This document shows, one piece after another, positions 40,101 to 44,989 of a stretch of 64,000 nt of DNA. The first letter of the stretch is position 1. The number at the start of each line of letters is the position of its first letter. Below the pieces are notes generated by a model that worked only from the letters and a program-made list of their open reading frames with translations, made no database searches and was not told the origin of the DNA. The translations under genes were made by a program, and so were the position numbers. The DNA is from Acomys russatus (taxonomy: Eukaryota; Chordata; Mammalia; Rodentia; Muridae): assembly GCF_903995435.1 (NCBI RefSeq), contig NC_067141.1, positions 49,367,466 through 49,431,465 on the forward strand, read 5' to 3'.

Positions 40101-41564
40101 ACTGGTAAGTGCTGGTTTCCATAAGTTTGGTATCTTTTGGTGAATGATGACTTTTTTATATTAGGATTGTTATAACTGCAAGGTGTGGTAGTAGCACATG
40201 CCTTAAATCCCAGCACTTGGGAGGGAAAAGCAGGCAGATCTCTGTTAGGTTAAGGTAAGCCTGGTCTAAACAGCAAGCTTCAGGTCAGTCAGAGTTACAT
40301 ATGGTACCCTGCCCCAAAAGCGTGTGGAACTAAAAACTGCTTTCATATTTATGTCTTAAAGACATTTTTCTTTAATCGTTGTATACTCAGACCCTTGAGT
40401 GGGTACTGCCCATTGAATAGTTTATAGTGTTGGCTAGTTTTATGTGTGAAAGCATATGCTGGCTTATGATTGATACCATACAAGTAATCTAAGAATAAGA
40501 CTGGAACGTAGATTGCTAGCTCTGTGGTAAAAATTGTATACAGGCTAAGTGAAAGACAGGTTATGCAGTCTAGGTAAATTTCAACGCTCCTGATATTCCC
40601 TAGAGTTTCCAAATTAGAAGTAGTGGGTGGGAGTTGAGAGGTCATGTCTGTCAGCAGTCATGTATGGATTTGAGGCTCGTTACTTCCCTTAGATCTAGCT
40701 ATTGCCACATGTATTTAAGTTAGATACTTCCCAAGTGATCCCTTTGGGTCTTAAGTCTCTTGTCCCTTGCTTCCTGTTGTAATACTAATTTTGACATATC
40801 AATCCTTGCCTTTGCTAAGATTAAGACCCAGCTTTGAGCCATGTCAGTTCTGAGAAGGGTGCTCAGGAATCTTCTCTGACTCATGTGCTTTACTGCATTG
40901 ATGTCTAGTAGAGCTTATCTAAATACGTAACCAAGTTGTATATGTGTGTGCTTTGCCTTTGTACTTGTGTACATGCCCACAAGACAGAGATCAGCTATTG
41001 GTACCATTCCACAGGAGCTGTTCATGGTGTTTTTTAAGACAGGGTCTCTCGCTGGGACCTGGGGCTTACTGCTTTGGCTAGCTGGCTGTCCAGCACGCCT
41101 CCAGAAATCCTATCTGTACCTTCTCAGCACCACCACAGCTTTTTATGTGGGCCCTAGGGATTGAACTCAGGGCTTTTCACCTGCACAAGCACTTTATTGC
41201 CTCAGCTATCTCCCCAGCCCCACTGTCAAGTCTTGACTTATAGCAGATGACAACTAACTTTTCCCCTTTGCTTAGCCCTGGATATAAGCCATTTTTAAAC
41301 ATCATTAAGCCACAACTGCAGAAGCTCACAGAGCTTACAGAAGAGCAGGTCCAGCCTGACATCTTCCAGCCAATAACAGTGGGTAAGACTCCTGAACAGA
41401 CCAGCCCGCGGGCAGAGGAGAACAGAGGCTCTTCCAGCCATGGGAGCGTCTCTCAGAGTGAGACTGGGAGTAACAGCATGGTCAGCCGGAAAGAAGAGGA
41501 CACAACCCAAGCAGATGAGGAGGAGCCGTTTCAGGACGGGGCTTATGACTGTTCCGTGTCCTGA
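4962..41564 (+). CDS. RIC1: RIC1, 3' portion: 20 coding exons (RAB6A GEF complex partner 1)
   Basis: RIC1 pairs with RGP1 to form the guanine-nucleotide exchange factor for RAB6A (yeast Ric1-Rgp1 acts on Ypt6) and supports retrograde transport to and within the Golgi. The gene is recognised from long identity with the RIC1 protein I remember. The 20 exons listed separately join without a break into 1,181 codons plus a TGA stop. The family protein is about 1,420 residues, so roughly the first 240 residues lie upstream of the window. Window residues 1 to about 400 belong to the WD40-like beta-propeller part. The RIC1 domain (alpha-solenoid) is mainly in the 729-nt exon 13, and the tail is acidic and Ser-rich, ending in CSVS. 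All splice sites are GT-AG, and no frameshift or internal stop was seen. The promoter and 5' exons are outside the window. Confidence 0.97.
5104..5238 (+). repeat. B1 SINE, sense
   Basis: Contains the B1 signatures gatcccagcactcaggaggc, gagttcgaggacagcctag and ctacacagagaaagcctgtc. It begins about 50 bp after window exon 1. Confidence 0.85.
5460..5665 (-). repeat. B4/ID-like SINE fragment, antisense
   Basis: The strand-reversed ID/B4 motif ggggattgaactcaagttct is present, after a GC-rich older segment. Borders are approximate. Confidence 0.45.
5757..5890 (+). repeat. Old B1-like SINE, sense
   Basis: Degenerate B1: gtgacacatgtttataattc, then actcatgaggcagagggaag and tctgggctacataatgaa. It is interrupted by an att-type triplet run at about 5836-5850. 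Confidence 0.5.
6415..6503 (+). CDS. RIC1: RIC1 window exon 2
   Basis: Codes for residues 31-61, including GSVQVYTIDNTTGAM and ending in AKQYP. The acceptor is tttcacag and the donor gtgagt. It ends one base into an Asp codon. It is part of a WD40-like blade. Confidence 0.95.
6740..6955 (+). repeat. B3/B2-type SINE, sense
   Basis: tRNA-like head ggttggagatggcttcacag, cattcctagcacacacatggc-type middle, and an acacccatacatgtaaaatg tail. It lies in the intron between window exons 2 and 3. Confidence 0.7.
7110..7282 (-). repeat. B2 SINE, antisense
   Basis: Ends with the reversed B2 head tgagccatctctccagcccc and includes ccaccatgtggttgctgg and aagagggcatcagatcaca. Confidence 0.88.
7823..7862. 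repeat. (CA)n microsatellite
   Basis: About 20 uninterrupted CA dinucleotides after gtgta. Confidence 0.97.
8110..8225 (-). repeat. Old B1-like SINE, antisense
   Basis: Shows cccaggctggccttgg and cctgcctcagcctcccaaat in reversed B1 order. It is well diverged. Confidence 0.5.
9419..9454. repeat. Poly(T) run
   Basis: About 36 T in a row on the + strand. No SINE body could be recognised next to it. Confidence 0.95.
9540..9960 (-). mobile_element. Ancient L1-like fragment, antisense
   Basis: The series gaaaattctcagtcattatc, then ctggagctctaattag and ctttcttttatcatgg resembles the reversed internal region of old mammalian L1 (L1M). It is strongly diverged; the family call is from memory. Confidence 0.45.
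9985..10355 (-). repeat. B4-type SINE, antisense, split by a B1
   Basis: The outer part (tgagacaaaatttctggagg; cttcctgtctgcctcccc; ctgagcactttataatccga then gccatctcct) reads as a reversed B4-like SINE. It is interrupted at about 10179-10297 by a younger B1. Confidence 0.6.
10179..10297 (-). repeat. B1 SINE, antisense, inserted in the B4 with target duplication
   Basis: Reversed B1: tttttgagacagcctgtcct, then cactttgtagaccagggtgg and ggcgtgagccaccacgcc. It is flanked by aatttaggtctt (ending 10178) and aattaggtctt (10298-10308), a near-perfect target-site duplication. Confidence 0.85.
11182..12321 (+). repeat. 38-bp minisatellite, 30 units
   Basis: Tandem array in the intron between RIC1 window exons 2 and 3. 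The period is 38 bp (first copies start at 11184 and 11222). The constant parts are atctgacacactaaagaaac and agaatcatgtgcac, and the triplet between units varies among cat, tag, tgt, aat, tat and cgt. Four units (11, 18, 20 and 29) have an extra att. The last unit is cut short. Divergence between units is very low, so the array is young or kept uniform by unequal exchange. Confidence 0.97.
12640..12679. repeat. Poly(A) run of 40
   Basis: Forty A in a row, 49 bp before the acceptor of window exon 3. A MIR-like fragment lies upstream (about 12347-12440). Confidence 0.95.
12729..12873 (+). CDS. RIC1: RIC1 window exon 3
   Basis: Codes for residues 61-109, with the blade motif IRWSPDNSAIIVTWECGG followed by LSLWSVFGAQL. 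The acceptor is tttcacag and the donor gtgagt. It lies just after the minisatellite and a 40-base A run in the long upstream intron. Confidence 0.96.
13010..13400 (-). mobile_element. L1 3'-end fragment, antisense
   Basis: Includes ttcgcttaatatgacctcta and gttccatccattcttat, the reversed end of an L1-type element, diverged. It is in the RIC1 intron between window exons 3 and 4. Confidence 0.5.
13548..13680 (+). repeat. B1 SINE, sense
   Basis: Has cacctttaatcccagcattt, tgagtttgaggccagcctgg and gcaagactctgtctcaaaaa. Confidence 0.75.
13903..13951 (+). CDS. RIC1: RIC1 window exon 4 (49 nt)
   Basis: A short exon coding for residues 109-125, YRSDGTKKDPLKINSM. The acceptor is ctgtttcag and the donor gtaagt. 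The exon ends on a codon boundary. Confidence 0.93.
14110..14205 (-). repeat. Old B1-like SINE, antisense
   Basis: Contains gatggggtttcttgctatgt and accaggctagccttgac. Its 3' end is replaced by unrelated sequence. Confidence 0.5.
14238..14395. repeat. Triplicated unit with CA runs
   Basis: Three tandem copies of tgaggaatgatatcttgtgg followed by cttacatacacac, each ending in a CA run of different length; the first holds the pure (CA)n at 14262-14300. Confidence 0.9.
14486..14515. repeat. (AC)n microsatellite
   Basis: About 14 AC dinucleotides after cctcgt. Confidence 0.93.
14670..14815 (+). repeat. MIR-like ancient SINE
   Basis: Attttacaactgaagaaacc followed by a gataccttggccaagaccg-type core and caatcctgtgctctt fits a diverged MIR. 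An open frame across it is taken as chance. Confidence 0.5.
15335..15487 (+). CDS. RIC1: RIC1 window exon 5
   Basis: Codes for residues 126-176, starting SWGAEGYHLW and ending SVLTVNPCM. It is 51 whole codons. The acceptor is ctctgaag and the donor gtaagt. The middle (SGSGPQHTETEDN) is its least familiar part. Confidence 0.94.
15817..15920 (+). repeat. G-rich short tandem repeat (ggtggttggag)
   Basis: Several copies of ggtggttggagg, in longer units with ttcta or gatgg between them. It is G-rich on the RIC1 transcript strand. Confidence 0.85.
15925..16100 (+). repeat. B4/ID-type SINE, sense
   Basis: Taaattgtttgcttcacaag and gcatgaggcctaagtttaat resemble the ID/B4 head, with a B1-derived part after it. 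It runs into the GA microsatellite. Confidence 0.5.
16121..16189. repeat. (GA)n microsatellite
   Basis: About 26 GA dinucleotides, then agc-interrupted gagaga blocks. The open frames read through it in both directions are low-complexity artefacts. Confidence 0.96.
16547..16850 (+). repeat. B4/RSINE-type SINE, sense
   Basis: Head ggggatggctgagtgagtgg, middle gaatcctcagagcccatgtg, end acatgcacacatacatgtgc with an aaaacaaatatataaa tail. Confidence 0.65.
17356..17559 (+). CDS. RIC1: RIC1 window exon 6
   Basis: Codes for residues 177-244, starting SNQEQVLLQGEDRLYLN and ending GHRHWHVVQ. It is 68 whole codons. The acceptor is atctag and the donor gtaagt. The middle is polar and low in hydrophobic residues, probably a loop between propeller blades. 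Confidence 0.96.
18190..18294 (-). repeat. Old B1-like SINE, antisense
   Basis: Contains gacatagagtcttgctgtgt, ctcagcctcccaaatgctgg and a loose gtgtg/acactac end. Confidence 0.55.
19245..19410 (+). repeat. MIR ancient SINE
   Basis: Acatgaggaagctgaagctc, then agagtcacccagcgtcacac and ggagtgctggctgac match the MIR core order. Confidence 0.7.
20736..20765. repeat. (GT)n microsatellite
   Basis: About 13 GT dinucleotides followed by broken tttgtg repeats. Confidence 0.92.
21601..21745 (+). other. GC-rich segment with A tail, possible short retrocopy
   Basis: About 125 bp of clearly higher GC than its surroundings, ending in an A run at about 21725-21741 followed by caaacaaca units. This is the shape of a truncated retroposed transcript. 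The source was not recognised, and no AATAAA precedes the tail. Confidence 0.35.
22232..22270 (+). CDS. RIC1: RIC1 window exon 7 (39-nt small exon)
   Basis: Codes for residues 245-257, ISSTYLESNWPIR, exactly 13 codons. The acceptor is ttctgtag and the donor gtgagt. It is isolated by a 4.7-kb intron upstream and a 0.5-kb intron downstream. Skipping it would keep the frame. Confidence 0.93.
22335..22523 (-). repeat. B2/B3 SINE, antisense
   Basis: Ends in the reversed head ctgtgccatctcttcagccc and has gccatgtgggtgctgggaat then gaaccctggtcctctgg. Between window exons 7 and 8. Confidence 0.85.
22755..22865 (+). CDS. RIC1: RIC1 window exon 8
   Basis: Codes for residues 258-294, FSAIDKLGQNIAVAGK through KLFGNITQ. 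It is 37 whole codons. The acceptor is taaacag and the donor gttagt, followed by a long T run. Confidence 0.95.
23165..23455 (+). repeat. B4/RSINE-type SINE, sense, with a CA-rich tail
   Basis: Head gagagatgacacagtcatta, gaatctgagttcaaatccca, and a cacgcacacagcccctcatg end running into CA-rich sequence (about 23360-23445). Confidence 0.6.
24053..24142 (+). CDS. RIC1: RIC1 window exon 9
   Basis: Codes for residues 295-324, EQNMIVTGGLAWWNDF through SDRQEE. It is 30 whole codons. The acceptor is cttctaag and the donor gtaatg. Confidence 0.95.
24143..24837 (+). other. RIC1: RIC1 intron, nearly featureless
   Basis: AT-rich, with only a possible very old B1 trace at about 24340-24425 (aaagtgctgaaacaggaaga; ctgtctcaaaag). 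Confidence 0.5.
24838..24998 (+). CDS. RIC1: RIC1 window exon 10
   Basis: Codes for residues 325-378, LRIYLRTSNLDNAFAH through SICLYSIEKKSDG. The acceptor is gtcttcag and the donor gtaagt. It ends two bases into a Gly codon. Confidence 0.96.
24999..25793 (+). other. RIC1: RIC1 intron, nothing recognised
   Basis: No SINE, L1 or exon signature was seen. Open frames here lack coding character. Confidence 0.5.
25794..25932 (+). CDS. RIC1: RIC1 window exon 11
   Basis: Codes for residues 378-424, SNTTASVQVLQEVSM through GITLKMPQQ. The acceptor is ttctgcag and the donor gtacca. It is the last exon before a 5.2-kb, repeat-rich intron. Confidence 0.95.
26559..26735 (+). repeat. B2-type SINE, sense
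   Basis: Gctgctgagatggctcagtg, agaggtcctgagttcaactc and gatgctctcttctggccatg, with an A-rich tail. Confidence 0.85.
27779..28165 (+). repeat. Rodent interspersed repeat (ttagttacttttcc type)
   Basis: Begins ttagttacttttccattgct, then gttaagacaccatgaccaag, and later gtgtaaacatgggagcattc and caaatatgtgggccattctt. I know this as a common rodent repeat but cannot name the family with certainty. A (GAGG)n patch lies at about 27970-27996. A second copy in reverse orientation is at 52205-52520. Confidence 0.65.
28755..28880 (-). repeat. B1 SINE, antisense
   Basis: Aagacagagtttctctgtgt, then ctgcctgcctctgcctccca and ggtgtgagccactaccacc. Near full length. Confidence 0.88.
29040..29105 (+). repeat. 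ID-like SINE fragment, sense
   Basis: Gagcatttacctagcatgca followed by caaggtcc resembles the ID core; flanks are decayed. Confidence 0.4.
29519..29667 (+). repeat. Polypyrimidine tract
   Basis: About 150 bp of almost pure C/T on the + strand (for example ccctctctccctctcactct), with very few purines. The antisense reading frames full of Arg, Glu and Gly are artefacts of this. Confidence 0.93.
29945..30176 (-). repeat. B3-type SINE, antisense
   Basis: Ends ctgaggcggcatcactccag and has ccatgggtgctgggaacagg then ctccagtcccctgcaagag, preceded by ttatttttaattatgg. Confidence 0.7.
30245..30385 (-). repeat. B1 SINE, antisense
   Basis: Agacagggtttctttgtgta, ctcactttgtagaccagact and cctgcctctgcctcccaagt; the 5' end (on minus) is trimmed. 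Confidence 0.88.
31159..31275 (+). CDS. RIC1: RIC1 window exon 12
   Basis: Codes for residues 425-463, ARDAESIMLNLAGQLI through NPNQRKL. It is 39 whole codons. The acceptor is atttcag and the donor gtgagc. From memory, the human protein has one extra Asn near NPNQ; this has not been checked by alignment. Confidence 0.95.
31276..31754 (+). other. RIC1: RIC1 intron, nothing recognised
   Basis: AT-rich with a T run at about 31565-31581. No repeat or exon signal was seen. Confidence 0.5.
31755..32483 (+). CDS. RIC1: RIC1 window exon 13 (729 nt, core of the RIC1 domain)
   Basis: The largest exon, coding for residues 464-706 in 243 whole codons. It starts LPFCPPVVLAQSVENVW and ends DTAASYLIILQ. 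It carries the helical RIC1 domain core, for example RQLLVRNLGEQALLLAQS, and is the most strongly conserved stretch in the window as judged from memory. The acceptor is cttcag and the donor gtaaca. Confidence 0.98.
32740..33066 (-). repeat. B4-type SINE, antisense
   Basis: Gcatgtggaagtcagaagaa, ctaaattcaggtcatcaagc and aagccatctcccacagc give the reversed order of a B4-like element. The exon 13 reading frame runs into the intron before it by chance. Confidence 0.65.
33067..34312 (+). other. RIC1: RIC1 intron, little recognised
   Basis: A possible reversed MIR lies at about 33980-34100 (gtttccttatcctgtaaaat). A GC-richer block at about 33690-33910 has no known match and no conserved frame that I can identify. 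Confidence 0.45.
34313..34471 (+). CDS. RIC1: RIC1 window exon 14
   Basis: Codes for residues 707-759, NMEVPAVSRQHATLLFN through ETPPSTPTSQ. It is 53 whole codons. The acceptor is tttatag and the donor gttagt. It continues the helical region, then enters a Ser/Thr/Pro-rich linker. Confidence 0.96.
34559..34695 (+). CDS. RIC1: RIC1 window exon 15
   Basis: Codes for residues 760-805, EPSSSGGFEFFRNRSISL through SMPSGPSGK. The acceptor is gaccacag and the donor gtaaaa. It is a Ser-rich linker with RNRSIS and KTLS contexts that could be phosphosites (inference). The intron before it is only 87 nt. Confidence 0.95.
35430..35620 (+). repeat. MIR-like ancient SINE
   Basis: Ctaggcactttcctaagcat, gtgcaggtgaaaaaacagga and cttcggatgccaggctctc follow MIR order, diverged. 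Confidence 0.55.
35680..35925 (-). mobile_element. L1-like fragment, antisense (weak)
   Basis: Tttcccttctttcattgg-like and catttgctctttccccattt stretches resemble a reversed L1 3' region. The evidence is weak. Confidence 0.3.
35934..36068 (+). repeat. B1 SINE, sense
   Basis: Cctgtcatggtggagtacac, tagtttaaggccagcctgat and gagatactgtcccaaaa. Confidence 0.75.
36254..36540 (+). CDS. RIC1: RIC1 window exon 16
   Basis: Codes for residues 805-901, WSKDSDCAENMYIDMM through SPFKNGKCRT. The acceptor is tcttacag and the donor gtaata. It is helical, with LGCFAAQLGFELISWL and RAARVDNFVVALKRLH. Confidence 0.97.
36541..37270 (+). other. RIC1: RIC1 intron, nothing recognised
   Basis: Contains a T run of about 20 at 36968-36987. 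No repeat body or exon was seen. Confidence 0.45.
37271..37459 (+). CDS. RIC1: RIC1 window exon 17
   Basis: Codes for residues 901-964, GEQLLKSQSADPFISP through DAFLSPLSTK. The acceptor is catgcag and the donor gtatgt. It is Ser-rich and polar, probably disordered. Confidence 0.95.
37690..37850 (-). repeat. B4/RSINE-type SINE fragment, antisense
   Basis: Gaaagtcagaggacagctct, ctgattgtcaggcttgcatc and gtggcaagtgcttttcctct give the reversed B4 order. Confidence 0.65.
38028..38818 (-). pseudogene. Rps2 processed pseudogene (40S ribosomal protein uS5)
   Basis: An intronless, full-length retrocopy of the Rps2 mRNA lying antisense in the RIC1 intron between window exons 17 and 18. A 163-codon stretch (38614 down to 38123) still reads MPVQKQTWAGQRTRFK through CTATLGNFAKATFDAIS and LWKETVFTKSPYQEF. 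A frameshift there cuts off the C-terminal part, which can still be traced in another frame (gaaaacccacaccagagtct). Upstream, the LVKNMKIKS and SLPIKESEII parts are in other frames, with a stop. The Gly/Arg-rich N terminus is mostly lost but a start ATG remains at 38818. An AATAAA-type signal is present at the 3' end near 38045. Not functional as Rps2. Confidence 0.95.
39085..39330 (-). repeat. ID and B1-like SINE pieces, antisense
   Basis: Tactggggattgaatctagg then acctcctgcttgctaagtaa is a reversed ID/B4 head. At about 39225 gagacagggtctcactaagt begins a diverged reversed B1. Confidence 0.6.
39592..39769 (+). CDS. RIC1: RIC1 window exon 18
   Basis: Codes for residues 964-1023, GDECSIGSATDLTESSSM through GPHKSQVQL. 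The acceptor is cttcatcag and the donor gtgagt. The intron before it carries the antisense Rps2 pseudogene. Confidence 0.96.
39916..40104 (+). CDS. RIC1: RIC1 window exon 19
   Basis: Codes for residues 1023-1086, YLLHIFMEAGCLDWCVV through LHAVDRWASTD. The acceptor is tttgtag and the donor gtaagt. It is separated from exon 18 by a 146-nt intron. Confidence 0.96.
40180..40330 (+). repeat. B1 SINE, sense
   Basis: Gtggtagtagcacatgcctt, aaatcccagcacttgggagg and aagcctggtctaaacagc. Confidence 0.8.
40938..41220 (-). repeat. B4-type SINE, antisense
   Basis: Tttttaagacagggtctctc in the middle, ccctagggattgaactcagg and ctcagctatctccccagccc at the end. It lies 56 bp before the last RIC1 exon. Confidence 0.8.
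41276..41564 (+). CDS. RIC1: RIC1 window exon 20 (last coding exon)
   Basis: Codes for residues 1086-1181, PGYKPFLNIIKPQLQKL and on into an acidic Ser/Glu-rich tail ending DGAYDCSVS, then TGA at 41562-41564. The acceptor is tgcttag. The tail is rich in SRKEEDTTQADEEEP-type sequence and is probably disordered. Confidence 0.97.
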
Positions 41565-42414
41565 CAACAGTGAGTAGCATCACAGCAGGCAGTATTAGTC
41601 ACCGCAGCGTGCAACTGAGTACATTGTGATCTGGCTGAATGACTTCACAGGTAAAAGAACTTGGGTCAGAAACTCCCATGAAGTATTATATTTTATTGAA
41701 CTCTTCCTCTAATTGACTCCATAAAAAATGTGGTATCAAAACATCTTTCACAAGAAAAATTTAATCTGCAGTAGAGTAATGAGCAGTATATAGATGTACA
41801 CATAGAATACTTTGATTTTATTCACAACAGATTGGTAGCAGTTAATGTGTCGGGATTATTTTGCCCTGAGCAAGCTTACTTTTTCACTACTTAAATATTT
41901 TCTGGTGCAGTGTGTGTCTAGACTGGTTTTGTTTTTGTGGGGTGGGTTTGTTTTTGTTTTTTTTTTTTTTAACTTTTTTAAAAATAAATGCTAAGGTGCT
42001 TGCTGTAGCTCATCAGGTACCTGAGCTACTTCTTTGCTTCCCTGTACAGAGTCAGCTAGACTCTTTATTGGTCCCTTGAATAAATGCCGACCCTAGCACA
42101 GTATGGGTCAGTGGACAGAGACCCTTTGGCTTTAGTGCACAGTTCACTAGCAGTCCTGAATTGATGATGCTTTTTACCTGTGGGTTAATGTGCCTGTTGT
42201 AGCAAGCTTAATTCCTACCAGATCAGTGTGACAGAGGGCGAGGGGGTTCTTATCAATTATGCTGACACCACTAAATTTTTGTATCAAAGAATTGTATCTT
42301 TTTGTGCATACTTATGTAAATACACTCAAAGGAACTGTCCATATTTTTAAAGTGTGTATTATATATAATCTGTAAGGTTTATGCTGGGTTCTGCATGGCT
42401 GTACTCGCTCTTGG

Positions 42415-42420
42415 AATAAA
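42415..42420 (+). terminator. RIC1: Candidate RIC1 poly(A) signal 1
   Basis: AATAAA 851 nt after the stop codon, followed within 15-25 nt by the T-rich element tttgttctttcc, a usual poly(A)-site layout. Confidence 0.55.
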
Positions 42421-42572
42421 GACTTTGTTCTTTCCTAAGCGAGCAGTCTTCATGGAGGAAGACAGGCTCATTGGCTCAGCTGTAAAGTAGTAAAAGTCAT
42501 CCCACTGATCATGAAGTGGAACAGGGTTTGTGCAAATTAATGTAGTTTCTTATTTATTGCTTTTGTAAATTG

Positions 42573-42578
42573 AATAAA
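42573..42578 (+). terminator. RIC1: Candidate RIC1 poly(A) signal 2
   Basis: AATAAA about 1.0 kb after the stop codon, preceded by the U-rich stretch ttatttattgcttttgtaaa. It is an alternative to signal 1. Confidence 0.5.
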
Positions 42579-42600
42579 AATGGGCTTTTATGTAAATAGA

Positions 42601-44300
42601 CTGTGGGATCCTATATTATCAGCTACTAAAAATTGGTTTGTAAATCCTTTATTGTAAAGTTTTAAAATATTTTATGTATTTCTAGACATGACTTAAATTT
42701 TAGTTTTCATACATTATGAAAGCAGAACTACATACTCAGTTGCTTTGGACTAAACACATACCCACATATGTAATTCTAATTATTAATAACAGTATTAATT
42801 TAGATAGCTTATTTGTACTGTGCAATTTGAACAAGGAATGCAATGTTATTTTTTATAAAATCTTGTTTATTTTTATAACAACAATGTATTTGATGTGGAC
42901 CAATTCGTACCACCATGTAAACAGTGTCTCCTGTAGTGCAGATAGAGCTTAGGGTGGGATTTCAGCCTCTACTCCTGCCTTTTAAACTGCAGAGACTATT
43001 TCTCTTAGGCAGTGTTCTTTAGAGGGAACCTCAGAATTATTTTGAAATCACTTCAAATTTCACCAATTATTTAAAATTATTGAATTTGGTAATTACTGTT
43101 ATTTACTTTCTACTTTAGAAGTGCAATAATTTTACATGATAAAATTCCTGGATGGTGAAATATGTTACTGCTGGTACCTGGTCCTTCTGGTGCTACTTAT
43201 ATTTAAATCGTTGTATCAAACCATCAGCTTGTTCTGAATTTTAAAATAGCGAATAAGGCTTATAAGTAGATGCAGTGCAGCAAAAACAAAAAAACAAACT
43301 AAACCGAAAGTCTTCTGCCCCATTCCATTAGAGAGAGGAGCCAGCATTTCTTTTGTATTTAATCAATTTCTAGTGTGACTGTTTAGTTAATAAAAACAAC
43401 TTATCATCATAAGCAGCAGTCACCTTTTCAAATGTCTTAAATGACTGAGTTAAGTCTCACGGTTTTTGGTGATGGGGGCAGTATTAGGATGAGCATAGGG
43501 CCGCTCACATCCTAACCAAGTGCTCCAGCAGTAAGCTACATCCAACAGCCCTTCCCCCTCTTTTTCCTTCTTCCCTCTGATTCCCCCGGCAAAGCCTTGC
43601 TCAAGATGTAAACCAGTTTGTGACTCTTCCTTAGCTGCTCCTGTAGCTAGGATTTTAGTCATGTGCTGCTGAACCCAAGTCATCTCACAATCTTAAAGCA
43701 GTGTCCGCACTGGTCGATGTTACTCCTGTGGTTTGGGCCGGGAATGACTCTTTAATAAAACAGATATTCTAACTTGTAGAACTATGAAACACCAAGGCAA
43801 GAAATTTGGCCAGCTTAAGAAAGTTATTCTTTTGTTATTGTATACTTTTAAAAAATTTTTGTTTTGCTGTGTTGTTTGGTTCAAAACATATCAACTGTGT
43901 AAGCCATATCTTTAATGAACTTAAATATTCAGCATAACTACTTGAAAGTTAATATATATGGTTAAATTTCTTGCTGATACCAAAACAAATGATTTGGGCA
44001 TAAAAACCTTTGCTTGTAACTAAAGTTGCTGCTGCTTCTGTAATGTGTCTCCACCGCCGCCGCCCCCCACCTCCCGGTAAAGGGTAATAAAACTATTACA
44101 CAAACTTTTGTGTACTTATCTTAGGTTAACAGCCAAAAAAGGGTATGCATTATATGCCACAAAAATTATTTTCACTTTATAGTCCCACCTCTTCTATTCT
44201 CCTGAGTGAAATACCTAGAAGTTCAAACAAATGTATTTAAAATATTTATATGTAGATACAGAGTGAGGACATTCAAGTGCCTGATGATGATATTGGAATC
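42601..44300. other. Intergenic or distal RIC1 3' UTR, no gene seen
   Basis: AT-rich sequence with no coding structure and no clear SINE. AATAAA-like motifs occur near 43391, 43754 and 44086. It could be a distal 3' UTR extension of RIC1 or plain intergenic DNA; the sequence alone does not decide. Confidence 0.4.
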
Positions 44301-44314
44301 ATTTGTAACATGAT

Positions 44315-44358
44315 TCCAATGTATGTATGTATGTATGTATGTATGTATGTATGTATGT
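44315..44358. repeat. (TATG)n microsatellite
   Basis: About ten atgt tetranucleotides. Confidence 0.95.
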
Positions 44359-44637
44359 CTTCAAGATATAGTGAAGAAATGATAGAAAATTATGTACACC
44401 AAGTGATCACCAAGCAAACAGAAGTGTATAGGAAGCTAGGCATCATCTCTAATAGGTAGAATTAAAAATTATTTGCACGGCTCCCCATGTCCCTTAAGTC
44501 TGCTTTGTGGATCATCTAGAATGTGTGTTTATTACCTTGGTGTCATGTTTTCAACATTTTTCATATATCTGCTTTTTTAAAAAGCTGAATCATGCTGTTT
44601 TGTGGATGTTTACTGTCCATTTAAAGGATACAGTTTA

Positions 44638-44747
44638 GACCTTAGTTGACTGGGTAACTGAAATCTTAGAAGGCAAAGCAGGGTAAGGGAGAATTACTAT
44701 GTGAACATTTATAGTGTAAGATTTCAGTTACCCAGTCAACTAAGGTC
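44638..44747. repeat. Perfect 31-bp inverted repeat with 48-nt spacer
   Basis: The left arm (44638-44668), starting gaccttagttgactgggtaa, is the exact reverse complement of the right arm (44717-44747). One more step outward is a mismatch followed by a three-base match. The unique spacer is 44669-44716. An RNA from either strand would fold into a long hairpin. It lies between the two convergent genes. Confidence 0.93.
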
Positions 44748-44989
44748 CAAATGGTACCAAATAGAAAATAATAGGCATCAACAGTTCCTAAGCTTTAAAC
44801 AGCTTTTATTACAGCAGTTAAACCTGTTTCTTACCGTGCCTAATTCCTAACTTTTATCATGGGTGTGTATGTAGGGGGAAAGTATGATGTACCACGTATC
44901 TATGGTTTCAGGAACCCACTGAAGATCTTGGACCATATCCCCATGAATAAGCAAATAAGTTGGGGGAGCAAGGCTTTTCTGTGTGGATA

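Larger units (their letters stand above)
41565..42600 (+). other. RIC1: RIC1 3' UTR (proximal form)
   Basis: AT-rich, stop-filled sequence directly after the RIC1 stop. Poly(A) signals AATAAA occur at 42415-42420 (in ggaataaagactttg) and 42573-42578, which would give UTRs of about 0.9 and 1.0 kb. Another AATAAA at 44086-44091 could serve a longer form. The end is inferred, since no transcript data are available. Confidence 0.6.
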
